A stretch of 64,000 bases of DNA from Pratylenchus scribneri (lineage: Eukaryota; Nematoda; Chromadorea; Rhabditida; Pratylenchidae). Under the pieces are notes generated by a model, which did not search any database, was not told the DNA's origin, and saw nothing but the letters and a program-made list of their open reading frames with translations. The translations under genes were made by a program, and so were the position numbers. The stretch is from positions 744,001 to 808,000 of the forward strand of contig JAQSEB010000131.1 of NCBI GenBank assembly GCA_030063045.1. The letters run 5' to 3'. Below, piece after piece: positions 13,901-25,300 of this stretch. The number at the start of each line of letters is the position of its first letter. The stretch's first letter is position 1.

Positions 13901-16900
13901 CAAAGACTCCTTCAAAAGCCAGGTTAACACGGAATCCTGAAAGTTTTTATAATTAGGAACTCAGATGCTGTCCCTGAATTTAGAATATAACATATTTTTG
14001 AAACTATGATATATAATTTGATATTTCTTACTCTGTATGGAATGACAGCAGCCCGAATGTTTGTCTTCTTCTTGGTCGATTGTTCGGCTAACTAAAAATT
14101 AAATTTAATGTAAAAAATATTTATATTTTTAATATTAAAAATAAAAATAAAAGAAAAACCTTTTTGATGACCAAACCCAAAGTGGTCAAACTTTTGTTGA
14201 TATTGGCACCTTCCTTAAATAAATAAATTTAGATTAGGCGATATTATTAAAAATATGCCTTCAATCTTTGCCCTTCAGCACCGGTGGAATCCGCTCTTTC
14301 ACTGCCTTATTAGGGAATAATCAAATTATTTTGTTTAAGCAAGGCAAAAAATTACCGGCTAGATCGACCAATGAAATTTTGCTCACCTTAATTTTTTTAA
14401 TAATTTATTTCTCATTTTTTTTTTAAAATATATTTTTTTTTTATTTTCCATAAATTTTGCCCAATGAACTAAATATTTTTTCCTAAGCATAATTTTATCT
14501 TTTATATTATTAAATTTCGAATTAATTTAATCAAAACAGATTTGATAGTGCCAAATAATCAGCTGCTTAATTAGATTTTTTCATGATAATTGAATGGAAG
14601 GAACAATCAATTTTTGAAAGCAATTTGCAATTGAAAAGCCCTAAATATTCTCAACAATTTGTGAATATAAGCAGATTTTCCTCAAAATTATTTTTTTAAG
14701 CTGAATTTAATTATATTTAAGATAGGCTAAATTATAGGGAAAAAATTGGGTTTCTCATAAGTCATAAGTTAGTTCTTTTGATGAAATATTGGTCAAAAGA
14801 ATGATTGCATTTAATCGGCGTCTCAATTAATTAATTTTAATGTTTGCCTCTAGCCTCATATACAAAAATTTAAAAAAAATTCTAAATAAAAAAATTTTGC
14901 AAATTTAATTTACTTTTTCAGTGTCCAAATCGGTGCCCAAATCATGTTCTCGTTGGGTCAAAATAATTGTGAAAATTGCATGCGAACGGGACGATGTGGA
15001 ATTCATGTTGGTGGCAGCCACCGTTCTGTAGATTAAATTATTTAATTTTTATTTAAATAATAATTATTCACCTGGCTTTATTTCCAGCGTCCATCAGGGC
15101 AAAAATGCTAAAAGAAGAAAATTTTAAATAATATTGTGAAAATACATTACAAAATAATTACCTTGATTGTGTGTATGGGTATTTATATTTAAATTTTACA
15201 TATGGGTAAATAATTTGGAATTTATGTAAAGAATTTTTTAAACCCTTAGTTTAGCTTTTTTCTAGAACTTTTTGAGTAATAAAATAATTAATCAAAATAA
15301 AAATGCCCAAAAATTTTTAATCCAAAAGTAGGAAACAACCCATTTTGGCCTATTTTGGCTATTTTATAATTCATATTTTCTGCCATTTTAAATCAAATTC
15401 ACTAATAATTCTCTCTAATCAATTCATCCCAAATCTCTGCTGGTGTACTAATTTTCATTTACCGAATTTATAAATAAGTAAAATTTAGGGTATGCTTTTT
15501 TTGCACAAAGAAATGCATTCTTTAGCCGAAAGATCAGTTTTTTGATGTGCTGGATCCTAAACACCTAAACCATTAACACATTTGTAGAGCGCATCGAGAC
15601 GCGTCGATTGATATATTGTTTATCGGATTTTGGCCACAATTAAAGGTATTAAACCGTTTAAACCATATTTTGTTTTTGGTTTATAACTTTTTGGTTTTGT
15701 TTTAAATCCCAACAAACTCTATATATCATTCGGCCTGTGATGATGAGCTCTACAAATGTGCCAAATGGTTTAGGTGTTTAGGATCCAGCACAAAAAAGTT
15801 ATAATCAAAAAACTGATCTTTCGGCTAAAGAATGCATTTCTTTCGGCAAAAAAATATTCTCTCTAAAATTCAGCTGCACAAATTCAGCGATAAGCCCATC
15901 AATCCCCCATCAGCAGCAGGGCAAACTCACTCTTCATATGTGCATACGGCCATCTTCTTCAAATTGTCCACATAGGGGCCCAGAATTGGATGCTCACGCA
16001 CTTTCAAATTCTCATCCTTGGGGCATAACAAATCTTTGACCTTTTCACAGTAAATTTCCATATAAGAAATCTTGAATAAAATAATTTGTAAGCTGGCAAT
16101 AATATTTTTAGTAAATTTAACCTCGACTGTATATTTTAAATGCACATTTTTTTGGTTCTCCGTAATCCGGGCAAACAAACTTCGACAAAGCCGCGGAATT
16201 AATCCCATTTCATCTGGACAATTGGGTTGGCCCACTGCAATAATTAGTGAAAATTAATTAATTTTGAATATCAATCTTCCAAATATATATTTAGATTTAG
16301 CAATTTTACAAGTTATTTATAAAAAAATAACGATAATGAACAAAAATTGGCAAAAAATTATGACCAAAAATTGGCAAAATATTTTTAAAAATATAACACT
16401 GAGAGTTTTCTTTGTTTGCCATAATTTTCTGGTCATATTATGTTTTAGATCAATCATTTTTTATATTAAAATGATCAACAATAACCGTTGTCTTGTAATG
16501 TAAAATTTGATCCAACTAAATATATCACAATGTTCCAAGATAGACTTACTCATTGTATATGATTTGCCAGAACCAGTTTGACCATAGGCAAAAATGCAAA
16601 CATTGTAACTATGGGAAAAAATTGAAAAAATTAATTTGTGATTTTTACCCATCGAAAGCATGGTCAAGCATTTCGGTACCTGAATTTTTTTTTAATTCAT
16701 TTTAATGATTCAGAGGAGTTTTTAAATTCCCAATGAATATGTTTATTGTTCAAAATTTTTATTTTATTTTAAATTTTCTCAGTTATGTTTTGCGCCTTAA
16801 ATAGCATAATTCCCAGCAAAATAGCCTAGAGGGCATTCCTTTACCTAGGAGGGCAATTCTTTGGTCATTGCTCATTAAATTATTTTCAGCCTTGAGGAAT

Positions 16901-17407
16901 AGAAAAAAGAATGTCTAAAACACTAATATTTCTCTTTGCTATCCGAATATTTCCAAATAAACCACAAAAAATTTAGTTTAAATTTGCTGAAAAATTAAAC
17001 AAAATAGAAACCGATCTCTTTGTAGACACGTTCTTGACTCGCGTATTTTGGATTGTTGCGATCAAAAGATGAATAGGAGAAATCGAATTCAAAATTGTAG
17101 GTTTGATTGGCATTGTTTGTAATGACTTAAAAATTTTAATTTTATTATTGATTATTTATAATATTTTTTTAATTTACATGTTTTTTTATCCAGCATATCA
17201 ATAACACATTTGGATGACATTTCTGTGGAAAATTAATGAGAATTAAAAAAAAAATTAAAGATATAAAAATTTTTTATTCTAATATTATAAATTATTATTA
17301 TTATTATTAATCAAAAAAAATTATTAACTTCTTAAAAATAGATAATTTTTACCAATTTCACGGGTGTTGAAGGGTCGAACCCGGACGGCCACTTTCACCG
17401 AAGACAT
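1158..17407 (-). CDS. unc-104: Kinesin-3 heavy chain, UNC-104/KIF1A type (complete, about 50 exons)
   Basis: Plus-end-directed microtubule motor that carries synaptic-vesicle precursors along axons. The start ATG (17405-17407) opens with [14 protein letters not shown], the typical kinesin-3 beginning; the stop TAG is 1158-1160. Reading leftward: motor head with P-loop [13 protein letters not shown] (exon 16550-16608), switch [12 protein letters not shown] (14914-15025) and switch [11 protein letters not shown] (14259-14386); neck coil; FHA domain (11866-12164); coiled coil; KIF1 mid-region with [15 protein letters not shown] (8386-8440); and a PH domain ending in [16 protein letters not shown]. 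All landmarks keep the KIF1A order, so the gene appears intact. Most introns are 40-100 bases; the longer ones (7640-8250, 15108-15930, 1921-2734) carry repeats. Three introns use GC donors. UNC-104 fits better than KIF13 or KIF16 because of the [13 protein letters not shown] context, the FHA-flanking motifs and the C-terminal PH domain. Confidence 0.95.
2423..2669. repeat. MITE with TACCGTAAATGCTCTATTA terminal inverted repeats
   Basis: The ends are near-perfect inverted repeats: TACCGTAAATGCTCTATTA at 2423 and TAATAGAGCATTTACGGTA ending at 2669. The inside holds a run of 12 G (2599-2610) and two GAGAGGGGGTTxCTAATA repeats. There is no ORF. It sits in a long intron of unc-104 (between the exons at 1921 and 2735). 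Confidence 0.8.
7896..8182. repeat. Foldback element in an unc-104 intron
   Basis: A long imperfect palindrome. The left arm (GGGCTAGTATATTTTGGGAA, then TCTCGGCTTCTT, then GGCATAGTCGATTTA) is mirrored on the right (TAAATCGACCATGCC, then AAGAAGTCGAGATTTCC, then TTAGACAGCCC). It makes up about half of the intron between the exons ending at 7640 and starting at 8250. No coding capacity. Confidence 0.65.
8333..8385 (-). other. GC-AG intron of unc-104
   Basis: On the minus strand the exon ends in the codons for IG plus AG, followed by GCAAGT. The acceptor CAG is followed by GGCATTCGTC, restoring the family sequence IGRAFVYL. No GT nearby gives the right phase. Confidence 0.75.
11866..13228 (-). 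other. unc-104: unc-104 neck coil and FHA-domain exons
   Basis: Exons 13080-13228 (neck coil, [20 protein letters not shown]), 12494-12658 ([20 protein letters not shown], the segment that leads into the FHA fold), about 11994-12164 ([27 protein letters not shown]) and 11866-11934 ([16 protein letters not shown]). GR, SRH and HVFRFN are the usual FHA landmarks. The FHA domain of KIF1 proteins helps autoinhibition and cargo-adaptor binding. The spacers 12659-13079 and 11372-11865 are introns without visible features. Confidence 0.88.
13229..13272 (-). other. GC-AG intron of unc-104
   Basis: The donor reads GAG/GCAAGT on the minus strand, the classical GC-donor consensus. The next exon starts after TTTTTTAG and continues the neck coil. 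Confidence 0.7.
14214..14258 (-). other. GC-AG intron of unc-104
   Basis: The exon ends at RLK (AAG) and is followed by GCATAT. The next exon begins GAAGGTGCCAATATC (EGANI), completing the invariant kinesin stretch around [11 protein letters not shown] in phase. Confidence 0.75.
15494..15855. repeat. Foldback element with TTAAACCGTTTAAACCA core, copy 1
   Basis: The left arm (AAAGAAATGCATTCTTTAGC, CGAAAGATCAGTTTTTTGAT, GGATCCTAAACACCTAAACC) is repeated as reverse complement on the right. The centre carries a GAGACGCGTCGA motif followed by TTAAACCGTTTAAACCAT and TTTTTGGTTTATAACT. The same centre is found at 35806, 40129, 40479 and 51250 and, in part, at 37739. No ORF. Confidence 0.75.
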
Positions 17408-19363
17408 ATTTATTTTTGGACAGAATTCACAACAATTTTAAAAACTAATCAAATAAACTAAAATATATTTAATTGCAAAATATCGTAAAAATAATATTAT
17501 ATTGCTTGATAAATAATAGAAATTAATTAATATTTTGGGAGGATAAATCCTTGAAAATACAAGGGATTAATTATATTGATTTGTCTATTGGATGTAATAA
17601 GTGAGTTGGGCTCTAATTCCTATACATACAATGGTTAAATTCCCTAACAATCTTTGTGGCCATATATTAAGAAAAATCTTAATAATATAATTTTAGATTA
17701 TTAGCCATATTAATTTAGCTGAAATTTATTCTAAAAATAACTTAAAAGGCAAATAAATATAAATTAAATTAGGTCAACTTTATGGAATGTAAATAAATCA
17801 AAATTAGGCCAAATTTTTGAAAAAATTTAGTCAGAGGTTAATTTTAGATTAAATAAATTAAGCTCAATTCGAATATAATATAAATTTATGCTATAATATT
17901 ATTATCATATATTAGATTGGAATTTGGGTTAAAAGAAAATAATCGAATTTTAAATATACAAACGCATCCGGAATCCTCATTTCCCTCTTCACTAAAAGCA
18001 CCTCTACTATTCGTTGCCCAAAGCCCAATCACAGATAATAAAAATAAAAAGAGGAAATGTCGGAAGGAAAAGCGGATGGGTGCTTTTTGAAAAGAAAAGT
18101 GGGGCGCCGGTCCATGGTCCATAGGGAGAGAGGGAGGATGTGGCATGGCTCATGGTGGTGGCACAATAAAAAAATCGATATATGGAAAATAAGTGTGGGG
18201 GCAAAGCTGGCAGCAACATTGGTGCGGCATAAAATGTGCCATGGCCGTCGCTCTCGGCCTTCCCCTAGAGAATCGATGACGAGAGTTAGGCATCCCCGTA
18301 TTTTCTTTATGCGCTCTTCAAGCAAAATGGAGGGGTAAGGCCGGGGATAGGGGCATTAATGATGAAAGAGAATGGAATGGGATGAGTGGGATGAGCTTGA
18401 GAACTAGGGTTGCTCAAAAACGGTTTTTCGATATATCGGTTTTAAATTTTAAAACCCGGTTTTGGGTTTTTGAAAAAATGTCGATTTTGGGTTCCGGTTT
18501 TTCCTATTTTCGTCTTTTTGAACAAAAATTTTCAATTTCGATTTTAAATCGTATCACCGAAACCGACTTTTAGGGCAACTCTAATAAGAACAAAAACAAG
18601 AACGGCAGCCTGCCCCTTTATATACTCTCTTCAAACAAAGGGAGCGAAGGCCATGGGGATTGGAATTGCGGCATTAATGATGAAAGAGAATGGATGAGTG
18701 GGATGAGACCAAAAACAAGAACGGCAGCAGCAGCAAAATGTTTTATAATAGAATGCTATTCATTTGTCCAAAATTCCGAATTTCATGAATCCATTTCATT
18801 AAACAATTCTCTCTCAGATTAAATAATTTTTGAAATAGGAATTTAGTTGAAATTCAAAATGGATGAGAGTGAATTCTCTTTATTATAATATGCAATAACA
18901 TTTTAAATTTTATGAGAAAATCGACATTAAATGATACGAATGTTAAAAAAAAAGCAAAATAAAATCAAAGAATCACCCTTCTCGTTCGCCTCGAGAAAAC
19001 GCGAGCGATTTTTAATCTGAGAGAGAATGGGTTGAAAATTTGAAAATCATAAACAAGTGAATCCTTCCTATCCTTTGCTAGCCAATAGCCAAAATCATAA
19101 AATATAAAAATTGGAATATTCAATTTAGGCATTCATATTTTTTATAAAGCCATTATCAATATCAATGACCAAAAGTTGTGTATTCCTTCTCCTTCCTTCA
19201 ATGCAATTCACAAAAATTGAAAACTTTATTCATTCGAATTTTTATAATTAGCCCATATTCCCAATTTTCAATATTTAATAATTAATTTTTTTTAAATATT
19301 ATTTTAAACAATTCTAATTTTTCTAAGATTATATAAGCAAAATAATTTTGAACTTTATAAAAA
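17408..19363. promoter_or_regulatory. Divergent intergenic region between unc-104 and the SPRY gene
   Basis: This 2-kb segment must hold the promoters of both divergent genes. Its middle (about 17950-18800) is clearly richer in G and C than its flanks. I cannot assign a TATA box or factor site. The overlapping open frames at 17886-18338 run on several frames at once with no family match, so I do not call a gene. A segment GGCATTAATGATGAAAGAGA plus GATGAGTGGGATGAG occurs twice (18349-18394 and 18671-18707), and ACAAAAACAAGAACGGCAGC recurs nearby, indicating a local duplication. Confidence 0.45.
18404..18581. repeat. Small inverted-repeat element in the intergenic island
   Basis: The left end TAGGGTTGCTCAAAAACGGT is mirrored by ACCGACTTTTAGGGCAACTC on the right. 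Several CGGTTTT/AAAACCGG motifs lie within. It appears to be a MITE-like insertion lying between the two copies of the local duplication. Confidence 0.55.
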
Positions 19364-22300
19364 ATGAGTGAAAATGTTCAAATGACAAGCAAGGAAATGG
19401 GAGAATTATTTTTGAATTTTGAGGTGAATTAAAAATTTGGAATGTTTATAAAAAAATTGAATAATAATATTTTTAGGAAATGAAGAACAACAAATTGGAT
19501 GCAGCGAATTGTGGTTCGAAATTGTTAATTTTCGAGGAAGGACTCGTTGCAGTCTATAAGGCTGGAGAAAATTTCGGTAAAAATTGAACAGCAAAAATTA
19601 AAATACAAATCTTTTTTTTAAAATTATTTTTAGGAAATAATCGTGTTCGAGCTGTTTCGGCAATTCCAGCATTCAATTCGGGAGACCTCACCCAACCAAA
19701 GATTGCCATTTATTATGAAGTGCAAATGACCAGAATTTTGTAAGTAATTTGATTTTAATTTTTATATATATATAATCCGTTTTGACTTTTTCACATTTCA
19801 AAATTCAGCGGCTTTTCTAGGGATTTTTAGGTTTTGGGACTTGCACATTCTAGGGGCAACTTTTCATCGCGCATCTGAGAAAAATACGCGTTTTTTGATA
19901 TGGGTTTGGGTTTGGGCCGAAACCGGTTTAAAAACCGGTTTGTCCTGGTAAAACTTTTTTTAAAAGGCCTAAATCAAAAATCGGCTCGGTGAAGGCACCT
20001 CCCCAGAGTGTGGGCTTTATTTTGATATATGGGTCGGGGGGTCTACCATGGCCAGGGGAGGCTGGAAAAATGGCAACGTGTGGCCAAGTCGGGTGCGCGA
20101 GTCAGAAATTTCCTTATAACTTTTTTGAGAGTTCAGATAAAGCTGCGCGGTAAAAAGCAAAGTTGTAGATCTCGACGAGACGGATCGAATGGTATATTGC
20201 CTGGAGCGTTAGCTTAAACCGGTTTTGAGATATAAGCTTAAACCGGTTTAAAAATTCCGATTGTATAATTAAAACTTCTTTCTTTTTGGATTTTTCTATA
20301 CTAATGTATCATAAATATTGAAGAGAATGGAAAGGCGGTTAAAATAAGTACGCGAGTTCCTATTTAATGTGGGTTTCGAGATATATACTTAAACCGGTTT
20401 CAAAATTAAAAATATTTAATATTTTTGGGATAATATGTCATTTAAAAATAAAATATAAGCTAGCAGAGAAAAAAGTAAAGCAAAATTAATGGCCATCAAT
20501 TAATGCAATTTTCAAGTTTTGCCATCGCAATCAATTCTGCTTTTAATTTAGAAAATGGTCGATATTTTAGATAAATTAATTTGAAATTTAAGGTCGAAAT
20601 GGATTATTTTTGATTGATCAATTAATGGAGGAAATTAATGGGAAATGTGAGGAACAAAAGGCCGGCGACCGATGCCATCCTTTTGAATCGAATATGGATT
20701 TTGAGGTTAAATTAAATAAATTTAAATATTTAATTTAATGTTTTCAAGGTTCGTTTTATGGCCGATTTGGACATTGTTGGTTGCGGTTGGATTGAATGCC
20801 CAGCAAATAAATATGAATATATTCACCCGAATAAGAAATTGAGCACATGCCAAATTGAGGTAATTGGTTTGGTTGGATTAGGATTAATTTAAATTTACTT
20901 TTAGTTATCCATAAATGCTGCCGATTTATTGGTGCATGATTCGAGTTTGCCCGAATGGTCCGTGGTTCCTCCACTTCGAACATTGAGTTTTGACATTGAA
21001 TGTATGGGTCAATTAGGTTTGTTTTATTTTCATTTATTTATTAATAATTAAAAATATGTAGGAACATTCCCGGATGCCAGCCGTGACCCAGTCATCCAAA
21101 TTGCCAATATGGTCAAATTTGAGGGCCAAACGGAACCATTCGTCCGATATTGTTTCACCCTGGAAACGTGTGAACCAATCGTCGGTACGGACATCATTGA
21201 ATGTGCCATGAGCAGGAATTACTCAAAATGGGCGATTTTATACGACAAATTGATTCGGACATCCTCACTGGATATAATATTCAAAATTTCGATTTGCCTT
21301 ATATCATGGATCGGGCGAAACAATTAAAGGTTTTAAATATTTGAAATGCGAAAAGATTATTAACAGTTCAATGGTTTGTCTTCTTAAGGTTTAACCAATT
21401 TTAATTTTGAATTAATTTTGATTTTGAACCAAAAACCTTAAAATGGTTTAAATGGTTTAATACCAAAACGCAAAATCATATGATGGTTTAAGCGGTTTAA
21501 TACTAAAGATGGTTTAAATGGTTTAATACCAAAAACCATCAGATGGTTTAAACGGTTTAATTATATTCTTAATTTTGACCAAACTATGCACTAAACTGCG
21601 CATCTTGATCTTACGAGATCTATCAATTGGGGGCTATATAAACCTTTGAACCGTTAAAACTTTTGTCAATTTTCAATTTTTCACCAAATTAAATACCCAT
21701 AATTAAGATTGAGAACCGTGTCTGCTATTTGAGTAGAATAAAGGGAAATGTTTGTAAGCAAAGGGATGCCAGCCTACAATACAAGCAAATGGGCAACCGG
21801 ATCAACAAAGTTTGCTCAATGGATGGCCCCTTACTATGGAACATGGCGACGGCGGAGTGCGGTGATCACTGGGCGACGACGGCAAGGAAGAAAAGGTTTC
21901 CCTAACTCTTTGATATTTGAATAATATTAAATTTAAAAAAAAGTTTAATTTAGTAATTTATAAATTTGAAACAATAATTTAACCGGTTTAAACACAAATC
22001 TTTCCGGAATGAAACACAATTTAACCGGAACAAAACACAAATCTTTCCGGAATTAAACACAAATCGAACCGAAATGAAAATCAATTATTTCCGCCAACTA
22101 TTAATTTATTACAATTTTAGTTTTTGAGTGATCGATCCGAGGAATGCAGCAAGAATATCCGATCAGGCAGCGCCGCAATGTTCACACAATTTCTGGAGCA
22201 GAATGGATTGCTGCACATTTGATTGCAGAGTGGAGCTGGGCGGACGTAAAATATAATTTTTAAGACATTTTCGGATTTTCCAAAATTAAGTTTTTCTGAT

Positions 22301-25300
22301 TTTTACAAATATGAAAATAAAAAATATATTTTCTATTGAGAAAAATATTGCATTTTTCGGATTATTATATTTTTGGATTTATTTTTCACAAAAAGTTGAG
22401 TGCAAAAAATTTGAATATATAATATATGGCACTCAATATTTTCACATTTTTCTATGTTTGCTCATATCAGACCGGTGCGCTTGCGCCCGTGGTCTATAAT
22501 GCTCGGTGCGCTTGCGCCCGTGAGCTTTTGTGTCGGTGCGCTTGCGCCCGTGACACTGACCGGTGCGCTTGCGCCCGTGGTCAATAATGCTCGGTGCGCT
22601 TGCGCCCGTGAGCTTTTGTGTCGGTGCGCTTGCGCCCGTGACACAGACCGGTGCGCTTGCGCCCGTGGTCAATGCTCGGTGCGCTTGCGCCCGTGAGCTT
22701 TTTTGTCAATGCGCTTGCGCTCGTGACATAAGCCGGTGCACTTTGCGGTGCCCATGGACAAGCTCACCACCAATGACCCTTGAGCAAGGTACGCCTATAA
22801 CTTGGGGCGGGTCTGCCAAAGGTAGGTTGAGGCGGATGACCGCCGATCACGCCATAACACGCGGCAGGCGCAAACCGAGTGGGTGGATAGGCTATTGGTG
22901 GTGGGTTAAGGGAAATAGACCCGAAATTGCAGCGGACGAGGAGATGAAAACCGACGACTCCGTGGGTCTATTTTTCTTAGCAAGGCAGCAATTGGGATCC
23001 TGGAACCCATGTGTCATCCCCACGAGTTAAAAGGTGCAATTCCTTTTAGCGCAAATGGCTATAAACGGGATTCAATTGCTGTCTTAGGTGATTTAAAAAA
23101 ATCACCGACAATATGAGTGCGTTTTCAAATGAAAGTGATGTCAGCTCTCTTGGAAGCTACCTCAGGTTTAAGGCATGCCTTGAGAGTGGGCGCGTATCCA
23201 TCATTTGGAAATGCTTCGTATTGTTTAATCTTCTCAAGTCGCGATTGAGGGATTATTAATTTATAAATTTATGGTTCAATACCAATATATCAATGAAATT
23301 TGGCTTTATGCCGAATTCTATATAATTTTTACCAATATCAATGAAATTTGGCTTTATGCCGAATTCTATATAATTTTTACCAATATCAATGAAATTTGGC
23401 TTTATGCCGAATTCTATAATGGTTTTTTATACCAATCTATCAATGAAATTTGGCTTTGCCGAATTCTATAATGGTTTTTTATACCAATCTATCAATGAAA
23501 TTTGGCTTTTTGCCGAATTCTATAATGGTTTTTTATACCAATCTATCAATGAAATTTGGCTTTTTGCCGAATTCTATAATGGTTTTTTATACCAATCTAT
23601 CAATGAAATTTGGCTTTTTGCCGAATTCTATAATGGTTTTTTATACCAATCTATCAATGAAATTTGGCTTTTTGCCGAATTCTATAATGGTTTTATACCA
23701 ACTGTTATGGCTTTATGCTAAACATTTAATGGTTTTATACCAACTGTTATGGCTTTATGCTATACATTTAATGGTTTTATACCAACTGTTATGGCTTTAT
23801 GCTTTACATTTATGGCTTTATGCTACACATTTAATGGTTTCATACCAACATTTATGGCTTTATGCTATACATTTATGGTTTTAACACCTAACATTTATGG
23901 TTTCATACCAACATTTATGGCTTTATGCTACACATTTAATGGTTTTATACAAACATTTATGGCTTTATGCTACACATTTAATGGTTTCATACCAACATTT
24001 ATGGCTTTATGCTATACATTTAATGGTTTTATACCAATATTTATGGTTTTATGCTATACATTTATGGTTTTAACACCAAACATTTATGGTTTTATACCAA
24101 TATTTATGGTTTATGCTATATCACTTTCGCCTGAAAGGGATTGTTTGTGAGAGTGAACTGAGCAGGCATAACCAGTTGATGCATTGTTCTTCATTTCACA
24201 ATTTTCAATATTGAATAAATATTTGAATTTTATTGTGTACTTATTGGTTATAATGCCTTTTCTTATTGTTGTTCACATATTTTTCATAAACTTAATCCTT
24301 TTTTTCAGATGCCTTCTACAATTCGAAATCAGAAGAAGCGCAAACAAAATGAACGTGAGCGACGACAAGTGGGCTCCTCGTCTGCTTCAGTCAGCTCAAC
24401 ACCAAACCGTCCTCTTCAGGACGAAAGTGATCGCTTGATTGCGCCGAACCAAAGTCCATCTATTGATCTTGAATCATTAGCAATTCATACGCCAAGACCG
24501 CGTATTCTTAGTGCCATCTCTGATGATGCACCACCAAAAAAACGAGGACGACCTAAAAATACAAATAGTGGTCAATTTGGTACAAATAAGGCGCAATCGT
24601 CTAATACTGAAAGGCTTTCAACGCCTTCAAGCGATTCAGAAAATCAAAGTCGCACGGGAACCCCTATTCCAAATAGTCCTCTTCAGGATAAGGCGGAAGA
24701 AAGGGCAACCGCAAAAACATTGCCTTGGAATTTGTGTAAAAAGGGGCGACCGCATTATGCCATTAGTCCCGAAAAGGCAAGCACTTCACAAATTATTTGT
24801 GAAACACCAATTAAAGAGAATTCATTCTCTCCACTTCCATCGATCACATTTGGAAGTGAGAAAAATTCGCGCGATACGTCGCCGATAAGTATTGCTTCTT
24901 CTCAAAGAAGCCGTGGACGACCTAAACAGTTGAGAGGTCGACCCAAAAATGTCACACATGTTGACACACCAATGAAGCCAAGTTCAAGTTCATTGGTTTC
25001 GAAAAAGGTACCTACGGGTCCTCAAATTCAGCAGCAGGCAATTCCTTATGTTTGGAGAATGCCTATTCGATTCGCTACTGAGCGAAATCCGAACGCCATA
25101 ATTTGGCGACGTGCTGATTTGTCTCTTTACGAGCAAGATAGTACAACCGTTAATGGTGTACTTCAACCACCCCAAGGCCGTCGTTATATTGAAACACTCT
25201 GGAATGATCCAGGCCAATGGCTGAATGATTCGTTCATTTATGCATATTTATGTTATTTGGCCAAACTCTCGCCTAAACGAGTAGTTGTAGTGGATCCGCT

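Larger units (their letters stand above)
13273..17407 (-). other. unc-104: unc-104 motor-head exons
   Basis: Exons inferred from splice signals and family match: 17353-17407, 17178-17222, 17012-17125, 16649-16679, 16550-16608, 16122-16234, 15931-16070, 15072-15107, 14914-15025, 14356-14386, 14259-14305, 14160-14213, 14032-14091, 13821-13936, 13273-13402. They join in phase. Landmarks in order: [11 protein letters not shown], the P-loop, [90 protein letters not shown] and [12 protein letters not shown]. All catalytic motifs of the kinesin ATPase are present. The intron 14387-14913 and those at 15108-15930, 16235-16549 and 16680-17011 exceed 300 bases; apart from the foldback at 15494-15855 I see nothing in them. 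Confidence 0.88.

Noticed and set aside
17886..18338. Several overlapping frames upstream of unc-104
   Set aside because: Three frames on one strand and one on the other are open together in a GC-richer island; no family match.
19364..19739. N-terminal exons of the POLD1 gene
   Set aside because: They lie upstream of the POLD1 fragment on the same strand, but the sequence is the front half of a SPRY domain and joins in phase to 34671.
22470..22755. CRISPR-like array of regularly spaced repeats
   Set aside because: The spacers are not unique but cycle through three types. The DNA is eukaryotic and there are no cas genes. A higher-order hairpin satellite explains it.
23271..24150. Open frames over the satellite ([18 protein letters not shown] repeats)
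   Set aside because: Overlapping frames of a tandem repeat whose unit length is a multiple of three; no start context, domain or splice signals.
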